A DNA stretch of 64,000 bases from Tubulanus polymorphus (Eukaryota; Nemertea; Palaeonemertea; Tubulaniformes; Tubulanidae). Within the stretch, counting starts at the first letter, position 1; every line of letters starts with the position of its first letter. Where the stretch lies: assembly GCF_964204645.1 (NCBI RefSeq), contig NC_134029.1:184001-248000 (forward strand), written 5' to 3'. The notes beneath the pieces are model-generated. The model was not told the origin of the DNA and made no database searches. It worked only from the letters and a program-made list of their open reading frames with translations. Of this stretch, positions 1 through 12,537 are shown piece by piece. A program made the position numbers and the translations under genes.

Positions 1-86
1 GGAGAGGGGGAGAGGAGAGGGGAGAGAGAGGGGGAGAGGGGGAGGGGAGAGGGGGAGAGGAGAGGGGGAGGGGAGAGGGGGAGAGG
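1..86 (+). repeat. GA-rich polypurine tract, cut by the window edge
   Basis: Almost pure G and A (GGGGAGAGG units) on the plus strand. It lies in an intron or downstream part of the convertase gene. From here to 626 I see no exon. Confidence 0.9.
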
Positions 87-626
87 AAAGCAGGTTTGAT
101 ATAATATTTATGGAATATGGATTATGGAATAAACCCAGGTACAGACTGAGAGTAAATAATAAATATCTAATGGAGATTGATTGAGATTATAGGAGTAATG
201 GTACAAGGAATGATAGTAACTACGACTCCCGGAGTAACGCTATGGGTGACACTAACTACTGACGGGTAGTTACTACTCCCGGAGTAATACTATGGGTGAC
301 ACTAACTACTGACAGGTCATCTTCAAATGTCAGAGATATTTCATTGTACAATACGTGATGCTTAATTCAGATTTATAGCAGCAGAAAGAGACAGTCAGCC
401 CTCCCCCTCCTCTCCCCTCCCCCTCCCCCCTCCCTCCAGCCGTTATCACAATACCCCTGGGTCAGAGATATTTCACTGTCATACATCATATTTCAGATGT
501 TGTGTCCTTGTAAAACAAACTGCCCCCAGCATACAATATATACATAAATAAATAACAGAGAAAGTGAGACAGAGAGAAAAGAGGAGACATTTTGACGGTT
601 CAGTGCCCCCCCCTCAAACCGCGTAC

Positions 627-3600
627 CTCCTATTCTAGCGTTATACGCTACACCTACACCACATTTATTGTTATTAGCGATAGCGGAAACTTCTCCAGCG
701 CAACGAGTTCCATGTCTGAAATAAATATACAGTTTAATCAATTCATTGTCATTCTATATACAAGGCCGGATCATAGGCTATAGATCACTGTAAGATTATC
801 TCTCACCATTTCTATTTTCTGAATATAATTTTGAAATGTTTAAACTGCTGTTGGATGACGTAGGGTTTTACTGGATTCATTGATTCTATTTCTGATAAAT
901 ATTTCATCTATTTGAAAAGGTCTTAGTTTTATTCTTAAATTTGTTTTTCTCCAAAAAATAAATCGATTGTTTTTGTAACTCACGAAGCCGAATTGAAATA
1001 GTTTAAAAGCGTCGAGTATAAATAATTCACAACTAATTAAACGGCACCGATAATTAGACAATACTGAAAACGGCACTGATAATTAGTCAATATTGAAAAC
1101 GGCATTGATAATTAGACAATACTGAAAACGGCATTGATAATTAGACAATATTGAAAACGGCACTGATAACTAGACAATATTGAAAATGGCACTGATAATT
1201 AAAGAATATCCGATAGTAATTAATGACCGTCACCAGACAGACCCCCCATCAGCCATTACCGGTATTCTAGTGAGACCTACGAATAATTGAATTTAGTTTC
1301 ATTTATAAGAGATGAAAGTACAAGCCTTAAAGGTACCATTAACCGAGTCAGTATCAGTCTGCAGGTGAAGCATTAAAACTGCCGACAGCGGCATCCATTT
1401 ACCAGCGGCCGGCTTTTAGCTATTCATTCTATTATTTCGTATCGAATTTGTAACGCAGTATAAACACTATATATTCTATATAACAAACAAAAAAACACCT
1501 GAAAACCATAAAAAAATGTCGAGGTTTATATCATATTGTATTTATATAAAATAATCAGATTCATCCTTAACCAGAAACTAAAACCGAGCAGCAGGGAGAG
1601 AGAATTCATACCACAATCAGTTACTGAAAACATCAAAAACATTAATGTGATTAGTGAGTGGACACTGAGTGGATGAGTGGAAGAAGTGGATGGAGTGGGA
1701 ACTCGTGTGATTAATGTTTTATCATATAAAGCACTGAGTAGGATTTATAGCTCACTATCACACACATAGTTAAATAGACCGGTAACATTTATACCATACT
1801 AGGAGAGTATGTAGGGTGTATAAACCAGGAATTATTTTTACGAAGAAAACCTTCTCATTTTCACTTTCTACAAAGTTATAAACCGGTTATTCGTTCCTGG
1901 ACATTTATTGTCTGTTTCGAGATTTATGTTAGTTTGAAATGGAAAGTGAAATCGTAAATATTTTTTCAACAACTGATTTTAATGGTCTCCGTGGCTGCAC
2001 ACACACACATCGTAGTCAGCCGTGTTTTAAATTAAAACACGCTGAAATTTTCAACCAGAAAAACGTGACACGTAAAACATTTGAACGTCAGAAAAAATAT
2101 TCTTAAAAGAGTGAACAACATAAAGGCATAGACAATGAGTGTGGAGCTGGTGATTGTCCCGACAGCTCGCCGGTGATTGTCCCGACAGCTCGACGGTGAT
2201 TGTCCCGACAGCTCGCCGGTGATTGTCCCGACAGCTCACAGATACACAAACACACGTAACATTGTATTTTAATATCAAATATAAATTTTACCGGTTTTCG
2301 TTTTTATCGTCGTATCTTGGCATCGGATCATTATCATTATCATTGATATCATAACTCGCCTCAGGGTCCTACAAATATATATACAACACATGTATTAACA
2401 CCTGTACACCTAAACCACACTTACTAAACACCCACACTTACTAAACACCCACACTTACTAAACACCCACACTTACTGAACACCCACACTTACTAAACACC
2501 CACACTTACTGAACACCCACACTTTACGCTCAAGCGGTGGATGTTTGTAAGCTGGTGATTGCAGGCTGAAAGGGGGTGCTGGTTACAGGCTGCAGGTTCA
2601 TACAGACATAGTCTGGGCCCACGGACGCATAATCAAGATATAATCTACAGTACTGGATGGGCTGGTGATGGGCTGGTGATGGACACGTGATGGGCTGATG
2701 GGCTGGTGATGGGTTAGCGACAGGTTTTAATTAGTGTCAGATTGGTTTTTGGAATTGAAGAATATGTTTTGAGTTCAGTCTCTTCATCGCGACACCAGAT
2801 ACCGGTATCAGATATTATCAGTAATGAAATATCTAAAGCTTGACATTTTAAAACAAGAAATGACTTTGTTGTTGTTGTGTGGGTTTTTGTATTGTGTGTC
2901 ACTTAAGAATGATAGCAAAAAAGATCCCTGAATAATTTCAGCTCAAATTTCTTCATGCAGAACATGAGAAACCTGATACACGTTTCCGCAATAGAGTCTG
3001 TTATTAAATACCACAATCAAAACAACCACAGAGAGGAAAGATTGTCATAGCGGAAATAGGTGAAAACCTGATGTGTACTCATTAGAATTCCCACACCTCT
3101 CCCCCTCTCTACCCCCTCTCTACCCCCTCTCTACCCCCTCTCCCTCCCCCTCTCCCTCCCCTCTCTACCCCCTCTCTCTCTTCCACCCCCTCTCCCTCCC
3201 CTCTCTACCCCCTCTCTACCCCCTCTCGCTCTCTCCTCCCCCTCTCCCTCTCCCCTCTCCCTCTTCCCCCCTCTCCCTCTCTCTACCCCCTCTCCCTCTC
3301 CCTCCCCCTCTCCCTCCCCTCTCTACCCCCTCTCTCTCTCTTCCACCCCCTCTCCCTCCCCTCTCTACCCCCTCTCGCTCTCTCCTCCCCCTCTCCCTCT
3401 CCCTCTTCCTCCCCCTCTCCCTCTCTCTACCCCCTCTCCCTCTCCCTCCCCCTCTCCCTCCCCCTCTCCCTCCCCTCTCTACCCCCTCTCGCTCTCTCCT
3501 CCCCCTCTCCCTCTCCCCTCTCCCTCTTCCTCCCCCTCTCTCTACCCCCTCTCCCTCTCTCTCCCCTCTCTCTTCCTACCCTCTCTACACTACTCACATA

Positions 3601-5600
3601 ATTAATGTATAGATCTGTGTGATTGTGCTCGAGTCCATCGTCTAATAGAGTTACTACGACTCCCTTGCCAGTGTAGCCTTTAGCCCAGGCAGGTTTAACG
3701 TTCATATCATAACCACTGTTACCACCACCGTGCTAGAATTATAATCAAATACATCATCAACTTCAACTTCAACATCACACAATATACAATTTATACAATG
3801 TTTTCCAAGTAAACCATCGTGGATCTGTGTTCTAAAATCCTACAATAAGATGAAGGAGTTTAAATGAAACACTATCTACGTTTCCTTGAGTTTATCAAAT
3901 ATCGATATCATTAAAACATTGAATAAATGAGATGATATTTCATGGTATGAGATGAATTCTCATGTAAATTATCTAATTATCATCATTTATTATCAAATTA
4001 CACCAGGCCAATTTCCTCACATATTTATTCAAAGGATGGATTTTTAAAACTTTTAATGAAATTAGTTTTCTCTGAATTCAAAGCATTGTAATATTGAAAA
4101 TAGAGTATCTAGATTACGACCGATCAACGGATCTAGATTACGACCGATCAACGGATCTAGATTACGACCGAACAACGGATCTAGATTACGATAGATCAAC
4201 GGATCTAGATTACGACCGATCAACGGATCTAGATTACGACCGATCAACGGATCTAGATTACGACCGATCAACGGATCTAGATTACGACCGATCAACGGAT
4301 CTAGATTACGATAGATCAACGGATCTAGATTACGACCGATCAACGGATCTAGATTACGACCGATCAACGGATGAATCAAGTCTCCTATCATTCAATTAAT
4401 TGAATATAATACTTGATAAATAAAGATATTTCTATGTTTAATTTCCGGGTTTCTTTCATTTCAAATTCAACTTTGAAATCAGGGATTTTGTGAAACAAGT
4501 TTTTTTTAAATTTCAAATATCTAATTTATTTTCCTGTAGTTCTGGATACAGGGATAATAATCAGTATATTAATACTGATCTTTGGTCTATTGTAATTGAT
4601 ATTTTCAGATATTACATATCTGAAGTGTAAATAAATGCCTCCTAACTCTAGATGTGATTGGCTGGAGTTGGTCACCTGATATTGACAAACAGTCCCCCCA
4701 CCTAGGGTTAGCACATGGCCACTAACCCTAACCCTAGCTTCTGATTGGTCAAGAGCTGGTCACCTGATATTGACAAATAGTCCCCCACCTAGGGTTAGCA
4801 CATGGCCACTAACCCTAACCCTAGCTTCTGATTGGTCAAGAGCTGGTCACCTGATATTGACAAACAGTCCCCCCACCTAGGGTTAGCACATGGCCACTAA
4901 CCCTAACCCTAGCTTCTGATTGGTCAAGAGCTGGTCACCTGATATTGACAAACAGTCCCCCCCACCTAGGGTTAGCACATGGCAACTAACCCTAACCCTA
5001 GCTTCTGATTGGTCAAGAGCTGGTCACCTGATATTAACAAACAGTCCCCCCACTTAGGGTTAGCACATGGCCACTAACCCTAACCCTAGCTTGTGACTGG
5101 CTGAAACTGGTCACTTGATATGCAAAATAGCATCCACCTAGGGTTGACCCTAGCTTAAGATTGGTCAAGAGCTGGTCACATGATGTAAACAGTCACCAGA
5201 TTATGAGTTATGACAATAAATATCAATAAATAAGATCTATCAGCAGACAGAATTAGAGATTAGTAAAACAATCAATTTGATATTGAAGAGAGGGAATTAG
5301 CAGGGATGAGGAGGAAGATATGAGGAGCGAGAGAGAAGAAAAGAGGTTATATTTTTAAGAACTGTACTGAATTTTTAAAGCACTGAGTGAAGATGAACTG
5401 AACTGTAGTGAATAAACACAGGATGCTGAAGACAGATTATCTGTAACGCGCCCTCTCACAGATAGACACAGATTATCAGTAATCCCCTCGAACTCACTCA
5501 TTGTATAAACAATCATTACATATCTCAGTTAATAAGACTATTACTCAGTGACGTATACTACTAGTAGTAGTAAAGATGATTTTTGTGTGACTGATGGATG

Positions 5601-5636
<36 letters not shown>

Positions 5637-8600
5637 CGCTGCTGTGACATTGTTAAGTGAATTTGATTATGATGAAGCTATAATTAAAACTATACGGAGA
5701 CCGAGACAAGCACTGACCAGTGCTGACCACTGACCAGTACTGACCACTGACCAGTACTGACCACTGACCAGTACTGACCACTGTACCACTGACCAGTACT
5801 GACCGCTGTCCACTCAGTCACCTGTCCTTTCTCACTATTTATTCCAGGTAAATATAACTCAGTGTTCAGTATTTGTCCAACCATAAAACTGCTTCCTACG
5901 CGACAATGCCTCCTGCCAACCGGCCTCCTGCCAACCGGCCTCGCTCGATCAGTAATAGCATCATCTCAGGTTTCTGTGTTTATATCAATTTGAAGCTAAA
6001 GGAGCAAGAGGATGAAGAGGAGGAAGAGGAGGAAGAGGAGGAAGAGGATGAAGAGGAGGACGAGGAGGAAATCTTTATTCAAATAAACGCATATAGAACC
6101 AACATGTTTATTTGAAACTATTAAAATGTCCGGTATTTTTAAAGTCTATTGTTTGATATCTGTCGTGTAGTTGTTTATGTGGTTGTGACAAGATTTAATG
6201 ATGAGCGAAAATACAAACTCTGACATCTCGATGAGGCAAAAAAAGATTCTATTTCCATCTAAACAAAATGCATCAATATCAGAGATCTTATCGACTCACA
6301 GCACACTCTCCCCCGGACTCCCTCTCCCCCTCCCCCCCCCCGTAGACCTGTTGTGTCAACGAGATAACAGCATGATACTTACTAGATACCATTCCTTAGA
6401 GTATAACGGATCATGAAACTGAGGAGAGTCGACTCCGGGAGTCTCACGGCGAGTCTTCTCAATATAATCACGTTTCACTCGTTTCTTAGCAACTTGTTGT
6501 TCACTCCATAAAACCTGCAAAATACTGGCACCATTATTATCATAACATGTGACACAGAAAGAGCATAGAGGGAGAGAGAGAGGGAGAGGGAGAGTGAGAG
6601 GGAGAGAGAGAGGGAGAGCGAGAGGGAGAGCGAGAGGGAGAGGGAGAGAGGAGAGGAGAGGAGAGGAGAGGAGAGAGAGAGAGAGGGAGAGGGAGAGAGG
6701 GAGAGGGAGAGTGAGAGAGGAGAGAGAAAGGGAGAGAGGGAGAGAGGGAGAGGGAGAGGGAGAGGGAGAGGGAGAGGGAGAGAGAAGGGAGAGAGGGGAG
6801 AGGGGGAGAGGGGGAGGGAGGGGAGGGGGAGAGGGAGAGGGAGAGAGAAGAAGGGAGAGAGGGGGAGAAGGGGAGGGAGGGGAGAGGGAGAGGGAGGGAA
6901 GCTTGAGAGTGAAATGAGAATGCTGACTAGACGTCTGCTCATTGTGTTGTTTTTTCAGCTCAGTTATTTTTGGTGAGAATTAGTCTAAAATGTTAATGAT
7001 TAAATGTATGTCAGACGTGGTGTAATCCAATAGACAGAGCTGCACAGTCTGCACGCAACTAATCTCACTGAATCTCATCTTTCAAGTTAAATTACTTTTC
7101 TCAAGTGCCATTTACCAACATCATCAGAAACATCACGTTATCCTCATTAGACTCGAGGAACTCGAGGAGCGCGAGGAAATCGGATACAAAACTCTGCTTA
7201 TCCGGATTCTTACCATAAACAACATCAGACATCAAACTGTGATTGAATTCAATGAGGGGGTGGGGAAACTCTGTCACGTGGGGGTGGAGAGGATTCAATC
7301 TATAAATTCTTACCTGTGAATGTGTTATCAGTTTAATATGGTGATGTCTATGAGGAACAGCTGAACGTTTTTCTATCTGATGATGCTCAAATATATAATG
7401 ATTCTCTAAACTTCCAACCTGAAAAATACAAGACAAATTCCAGGGTACATGAAATATCCGGTGTAAACTGTGGACAGGGGTATCCAGTGTAAACTGTGGA
7501 CAGGGGTATCCAATGTATCTGAAACTATGGACCGAGGTATCGCTGGACGATCAGTGATCACACACAGGTCTAAACGATACGATCAGCGATCACACACAGG
7601 TCTAAACGATACGATCAGTGATCACACACAGGTCTAAACGACACGATCAGCGATCACACACAGGTCTAAACGATACGATCAGCGATCACACACAGGTCTA
7701 AACGATACGATCAGTGATCACACACAGGTCTAAACGACACGATCAGCGATCACACACAGGTCTAAACGATACGATCAGCGATCACACACAGATCTAAACG
7801 ATACGATCAGTGATCACACACAGGTCTAAACGACACGATCAGCGATCACACACAGGTCTAAACGATACGATCAGTGATCACACACAGGTCTAAACGATAC
7901 GATCAGTGATCACACACAGGTCTAAATGACACGATCAAGCTCACAATGAACGTTACTGATGGAAACAGGAAATTAAACATCTCATACAGAGACTCGGAAA
8001 TAAAATGGTTTTCAGTGAAACACAAGTTAATTGCATCATAAACACTGTGACCCTCTCCTCTCCCTCCCCTCTCTCTCCTCTCCCTCTCTCCTCTCCCTCC
8101 CTCTCCTCTCTCTCTCCTCCCTCCCTCTCCTCTCTCCCTCCCTCTCTCTCTCCCTCCCTCTCTCTCTCTCCCTCCCTCTCTCCTCTCCTCTCCCTCTCTC
8201 CTCTCCTCTCCCTCTCTCCTCTCCTCTCTCTCTCCCTCCTTCTCTCCTATCCCTCCCTCTCCTCCCCCTCTCCTCTCCCTCCCCTCTCTCTCCTCTCCCT
8301 CTCTCCTCTCCCTCCCCTCTCTCTCTCTCCCTCTCTCCTCTCCCTCCCTCTCCTCTCTCCCTCCCTCTCCTCTCCCTCCCTCCCTCCCTCTCTCTCTTCC
8401 CTCTCTCCCTCTCCTCTCTCCCTCTCCTCTCCCTCCCTCCCTCCCTCTCTCTCTTCCCTCTCTCCCTCTCCTCTCTCCCTCCCTCTCCTCTCCCTCCCTC
8501 CCTCCCTCTCTCTCTTCCCTCTCTCCCTCTCCTCTCTCCCTCTCCTCTCCCTCCCTCCCTCCCTCTCTCCCTCCCTCTCTCCCTCTCCTCTCTCCCTTCC

Positions 8601-9419
8601 TTCTCTTTCTCCTCTCTTCCCCTCCTCCCTTGTGTCTCCACTCACTCCACTCTCTCTCCCCTCTCCCTTCCTCCTCTTGTCTCATCTCTTCCCCTCCTCC
8701 CTTGTGTCTCCATTCTCTCACTCCACTCACTCTCTCCACTCTCTCTCACTCCACTCTCTCTCTACTCTCTCTCCCCTCTCCCTTCCTCCTCTTGTCTCAT
8801 CTCTTCCCCTCCTCCCTTGTGTCTCCATTCTCTCACTCCACTCACTCTCTCCACTCTCTCTCACTCCACTCTCTCTCTCCACTCTCTCCACTCTCTCTCA
8901 CTCCACTCTCTCTCTACTCTCCCTTCCTCCTCTTGTCTCATCTCTTCCCCTCCTCCCTTGTGTCTCCACTCACTCCACTCCCTCTCCCCTCTCCCTTCCT
9001 CCTCTTGTCTCATCTCTTCCCCTCCTCCCTTGTGTCTCCATTCTCTCACTCCACTCACTCTCTCCACTCTCTCTCACTCCACTCTCTCTCTACTCTCCCA
9101 CTCTATCACGGTGAGAAGATATTAGCCTCAGTCATCGGTCGTATGTGAATTAATGAAATGAATTATGATATAAATATATAAATCAGACACACTGTCAGAG
9201 ATCTGATATTAGTTCTATTTATAAATACCAATAATATTAATATACAGACAATAATCACAAATAAATTCAATTAATCATATGAGAGAAGAGATGAGAGGGA
9301 AGAGGAAAGAGAGAAGAGGAAAGAGAGAAGAGAGGCTACAATAGAAGGTTTTACTGAGATGATGATTTTCTCTCTTAAATAGCCACAGATGGAGCAGTAA
9401 CAGAGATGTCTTAACTGTC

Positions 9420-9459
<40 letters not shown>

Positions 9460-12400
9460 CTGTTGGTTTATGTGACATGAAAATACAATTCCAAACTAAA
9501 TTCACCAGAAACAAAATCATCACCAATTCCTCGTGAGATTTAAATGTTCTCTGTGTCAGGATAATTAAATCTAGTGAACGCAAAATTCCAAGAAGATGTT
9601 AAAAAATCTTTCCATCTTTAAAGCAAGAATTCTGTTTCCTTTGAAGGTTTAAAACTGTTTGTTGATAGGGTTGATATCGTCATAGCGATTGCCTCCCTCT
9701 CTCTCTGAATGCTGCTGTAAATGTTGATGAAGATCTCCTATTGTCCTTGTCGTATCATGGTCAATAAACAACAGATCCATTAATACCGGTAACAAAAACT
9801 GATCTACAACAATCTGTCAGTACTGTGTCAGCCTCAGTCTCCTGTGTCTGTCAGTCTCTCAACTGTCTGTTAGCCTCTCAACTGTCTGTCAGCCTCAGTC
9901 TCCTGTCTCTGTTAGCCTCTCAACTGTCTGTCAGCCTCAGTCTCCTGTGTCTGTCAGCCTCTCAACTGTCTGTCAGCCTCTCAATAGTCTGTCAGCCTCA
10001 GTCTCCTGTCTCTGTTAGCCTCTCAACTGTCTGTCAGCCTCAGTCTCCTGTGTCTGTCAGCCTCTCAACTGTCTGTCAGCCTCTCAACTGTCTGTCAGTC
10101 TCTCAACTGTCTGTCAGCCTCAGTCTCCTGTGTCTGTTAGCCTCTGAACTGTCTGTCAGCCTCAGTCTCCTGTGTCTGTCTGTCAGTCTCTCAACTGTCT
10201 GTCAGCCTCAGTCTCATCTATCTGTCAGCCTCTCAACTGTCTGTCAGCCTCAGTCTCATCTATCTGTCAGCCTCTCAACTGTCTGTCAGCCTCAGTCTTC
10301 CTGTGTCTGTCAGCCTCTGAACTGTCTGTCAGCCTCAGTCTCATCTATCTGTCAGCCTCTGAACTGTCTGTCAGCCTCTGAACTGTCTGTCAGCCTCAGT
10401 CTCATCTATCTGTCAGCCTCTGAACTGTCTGTCAGCCTCAGTCTCCTGTGTCTGTCAGCCTCTCAACTGTCTGTCAGCCTCAGTCTTCCTGTGTCTGTCA
10501 GCCTCAGTCTCATCTATCTGTCAGCCTCTGAACTGTCTGTCAGCCTCAGTCTCCTGTGTCTGTCAGCCTGTCAACTGTCTGTCAACCTCAGTCTCCTGTG
10601 TCTGTCAGCCTCTCCTTCACCTGTTAACTTACTCTACTTCATCATATCAATTCTCTAGTTCGATATATCAGTATCATAATTTGATATATCAATTATAATT
10701 TTAATCTCATGAGTGTTTAATTAGTTTCTACTTGACAATTTCCATATGGTTGCGCTGTGTCTGTGATATATTCAGAAATCTATTTCATAAAGATAATGAT
10801 TTTATGATAACGATACCAAAAATCAATAAATATCACTTATTTTTAAGAATTGGGAAATTTGTGAAATGATATTGAAATAAAAACTGAAACGATTTAGATA
10901 TCTCTATATAATCTGTGTCAATTGATATGAAACAAACTGCATGAACCCGTGATCAATCATTTCTATCAGATATAGGTAATTATAACAGTTATATCAGTAC
11001 AGGGATCTGTCGTAGCAGGGGTCTCTGATTTAGGGTACCCCCCTAACGCACATTGTTCTACTGACACACAATATGAATAATTCACTCATACAACCTTCGT
11101 TTCCTCAGTAACTTGCATCAATTAGAATCAGACACATAGTTCATCGCTGAATCGATTCATTTCAATCCGGTTTTATTCGATAAATTAACATCACAACTCT
11201 CGACAAAGAGTTGTAAAAATCAGAGAATGATTTCGTTTTAATAAGCAGTTATTACCGTAAATAGGTTGTAAAAACCAGTTACAGACTCATTCACACAAAT
11301 ATGCAGCTTATTTTTAAACGTAGACTTCCGTTAATTGTTTTAGTCTGACTCCCAGTCGCAGAAAAACCTCTAGTAGCCGTGTTTGCTCGAAAAACAAAAA
11401 AACCACAAAAAAATCGACCGAATCGTTGAACTTAAGCTGCTCCTGAGCCCTCGATGAAACATCTGTAATAAACTTCATCTAATTAGGGAAAATATTTTTT
11501 TGGAAAAAAAAAAACCTTTCAGAAAGAAAGATTTCATCTGTTAATCAATCACTCCAGAATACAGCTACTACTGGTCCAGCTGTCATTACATCCTCCCCTT
11601 TACTCCCCATCAACCCCTTCCCCCTTATAATCTCTTTGTTTAAGCCCCCCCGACCCTCTCAATCTATACCTACTCTTTCTCTCTTGTGAGATGAATATTT
11701 GTAGTTTATAAATCAATTTCAAACAAACCATAAAAAATGGAAGCTATTTTCAACCGTGAAACACTCATAAAAACCTTCCTATCTCTCTAGAGGAGTGCGA
11801 GGTAAGCCAGTTAAACTCTTAAACTCAAACTCAATAAACAAATCTCAAGGATTTTTGTAATAAAAAATCTTTTTATCTTAATGAGAATCTCGGAAGCTGA
11901 TGATGTACGTTGTGGAATTAGGGCCACACACATTTTTATCATAAAGATGAAAGGAGAGTGAAGTGTAACTGATACAGAGTCAAAATCAGTTCAAATCCAA
12001 CTCACTGTGAAACTGGGTTACTGTGTCAAAGTTCAGTATAAACATCGGGGCCCCTTTAATACTGACCCCCCCCCCCCCCAATATCTTAGAGAAACCCTGG
12101 ACGTATAAATTAGATTATAGGTCCATCGAGAGACTGACCGTGGTACAGCAGGGTGGTAAGTGAAATAGTATTACCAGATTCAGCTGGTTCTACGCTCAAT
12201 TTCATCAATTAGATATTCATGAATGCTGCTAGGCCTCATCAGCAGCAGTGAGATATACAGAGCAGAACCACACAGTTCATTAACCACACAACCAGTCATT
12301 CATCCATCCGTATTCAATTTACTATAATTACTGCAACAAAATTAATTTACGGCTTACCTGTCCTAAATTAATAAATCCCAGTTGTTCGGCGACCCGGTCA

Positions 12401-12525
12401 GCCTGGTGATGACCCCCTTCTATTTCAACAGCGAATTTATTCAGATAAACTTGTCCTTTCACTCGATCGATAATTGTATTAATTGTAATTATAGCGAATA
12501 GATAATTAATCGCCGAAAACCGCAT
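627..12525 (-). CDS. Furin/PC1-like proprotein convertase, 5' six coding exons (3' part lies outside the window)
   Basis: Calcium-dependent subtilisin-like endoprotease of the secretory pathway that cuts precursors after paired basic residues. Coding exons read on the minus strand: 12525-12358, 7418-7314, 6514-6383, 3732-3598, 2368-2292, 715-627. All phases join, giving 235 codons. Exon 1 has a hydrophobic signal peptide and the start of the prodomain (ends FINLGQ). Exon 2 has GSLENHY and the secondary prodomain site ending KR at residue 74. Exon 3 has the primary autocleavage site RVKR (103-106) before Asp107. Exon 4 carries catalytic Asp166 (LLDDG), exon 5 the calcium-site-like DINDNDNDP, and exon 6 catalytic His207 ([10 protein letters not shown]). 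The Asp-His spacing of 41 equals that of furin. Oxyanion Asn, catalytic Ser, P-domain and C-terminus must lie left of base 627. An ATG at 12537 would add four residues. GSLENHY and the DPEASYD region recall PC1/3, while the RVKR site is furin-like, so the paralogue is unresolved. Confidence 0.93.
1031..1206 (+). repeat. 30-bp tandem repeat
   Basis: About five copies containing GATAATTAGACAATACTGAA, in the intron between convertase exons 5 and 6. Confidence 0.85.
2144..2238 (+). repeat. 23-bp tandem repeat
   Basis: Four copies containing GGTGATTGTCCCGACAGCTC, close to the donor of convertase exon 5. Confidence 0.9.
2418..2522 (+). repeat. 18-bp tandem repeat
   Basis: Six or so copies of ACTTACTAAACACCCACA with a T/G variant, just upstream of convertase exon 5 in transcript terms. 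Confidence 0.9.
3090..3588 (-). repeat. Polypyrimidine tract ending next to convertase exon 4
   Basis: Nearly 500 bases of CTCTCCCTC-type sequence on the plus strand, polypurine in the transcript. It starts 8-10 bases past the donor of exon 4 (GT at 3596-3597). Confidence 0.95.
4103..4371 (+). repeat. 24-bp minisatellite
   Basis: About 11 units containing GGATCTAGATTACGACCGAT. Both strands read open because the unit length is divisible by three, and the apparent proteins are repeat artefacts. Confidence 0.95.
4650..5190 (+). repeat. About 88-bp tandem repeat with telomere-like CCCTAA motifs
   Basis: Five copies, each with ACTAACCCTAACCCTAG, CTGATTGGTCAAGAGCTGG and ACCTAGGGTTAGCAC. A related array lies at 44110-44460. 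Confidence 0.93.
5600..5645 (+). repeat. GCT trinucleotide repeat
   Basis: About 12 GCT triplets in a convertase intron. Confidence 0.95.
5705..5805 (+). repeat. 18-bp tandem repeat
   Basis: Units containing CTGACCAGTACTGACCA, five or so copies. Confidence 0.85.
5997..6075 (+). repeat. GAG/GAA-rich purine repeat
   Basis: GAGGAAGAGGAGG-type sequence. The acidic reading frame across it has no other protein signal. Confidence 0.85.
6555..6900 (+). repeat. GA-rich polypurine tract
   Basis: About 345 bases of GAGAGGGAGAGGG type, pyrimidine-rich in the convertase transcript. It ends about 40 bases upstream of the acceptor of exon 3 (exon starts at 6514). Confidence 0.95.
7544..7926 (+). repeat. 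32-bp minisatellite
   Basis: About 12 head-to-tail copies containing CGATCAGCGATCACACACAG, with C/T variation that alternates in a loose higher-order pattern. It is in intron 1 of the convertase. Confidence 0.95.
8052..9102 (-). repeat. Long polypyrimidine tract grading into a minisatellite
   Basis: Bases 8052-8590 are CT-rich microsatellite. From about 8590 to 9102 the tract becomes longer units containing CTCCTCCCTTGTGTCTCC and CTTCCTCCTCTTGTCTC in a higher-order arrangement. All long reading frames here are low-complexity artefacts. Confidence 0.95.
9418..9472 (+). repeat. CTG trinucleotide repeat
   Basis: About 16 CTG/TTG triplets in intron 1 of the convertase. Confidence 0.95.
9815..10615 (+). 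repeat. Higher-order minisatellite with CTGTCAGCCTC units
   Basis: Mixture of subunits CAACTGTCTGTCAGCCTC, AGTCTCCTGTGTCTGTCAG and CTCATCTATCTGTCAG, reshuffled over 800 bases. Confidence 0.93.
10620..12327. other. Non-repetitive part of convertase intron 1
   Basis: AT-rich DNA between the CTGTCAGCCTC minisatellite and exon 1. I find no exon, RNA gene or clear mobile element here. A homopolymer C run lies at about 12067. Confidence 0.5.
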
Positions 12526-12537
12526 GATGTAAAACAA

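Noticed and set aside
4650-5190. Chromosome end or true telomere
   Set aside because: CCCTAA occurs only twice per unit within a longer repeat, and genes continue on both sides.
7544-7926. Regularly repeated 32-bp units resembling a CRISPR array
   Set aside because: Copies are directly joined with no unique spacers, and the host is an animal genome.
7903-9148. Ser/Leu/Pro-rich and Arg/Glu/Gly-rich reading frames
   Set aside because: Pure CT-rich or GA-rich low-complexity DNA, and every frame on both strands looks alike.
9825-10658. 277-codon plus-strand frame
   Set aside because: It is the CTGTCAGCCTC minisatellite in convertase intron 1, with no splice context and no family signal.
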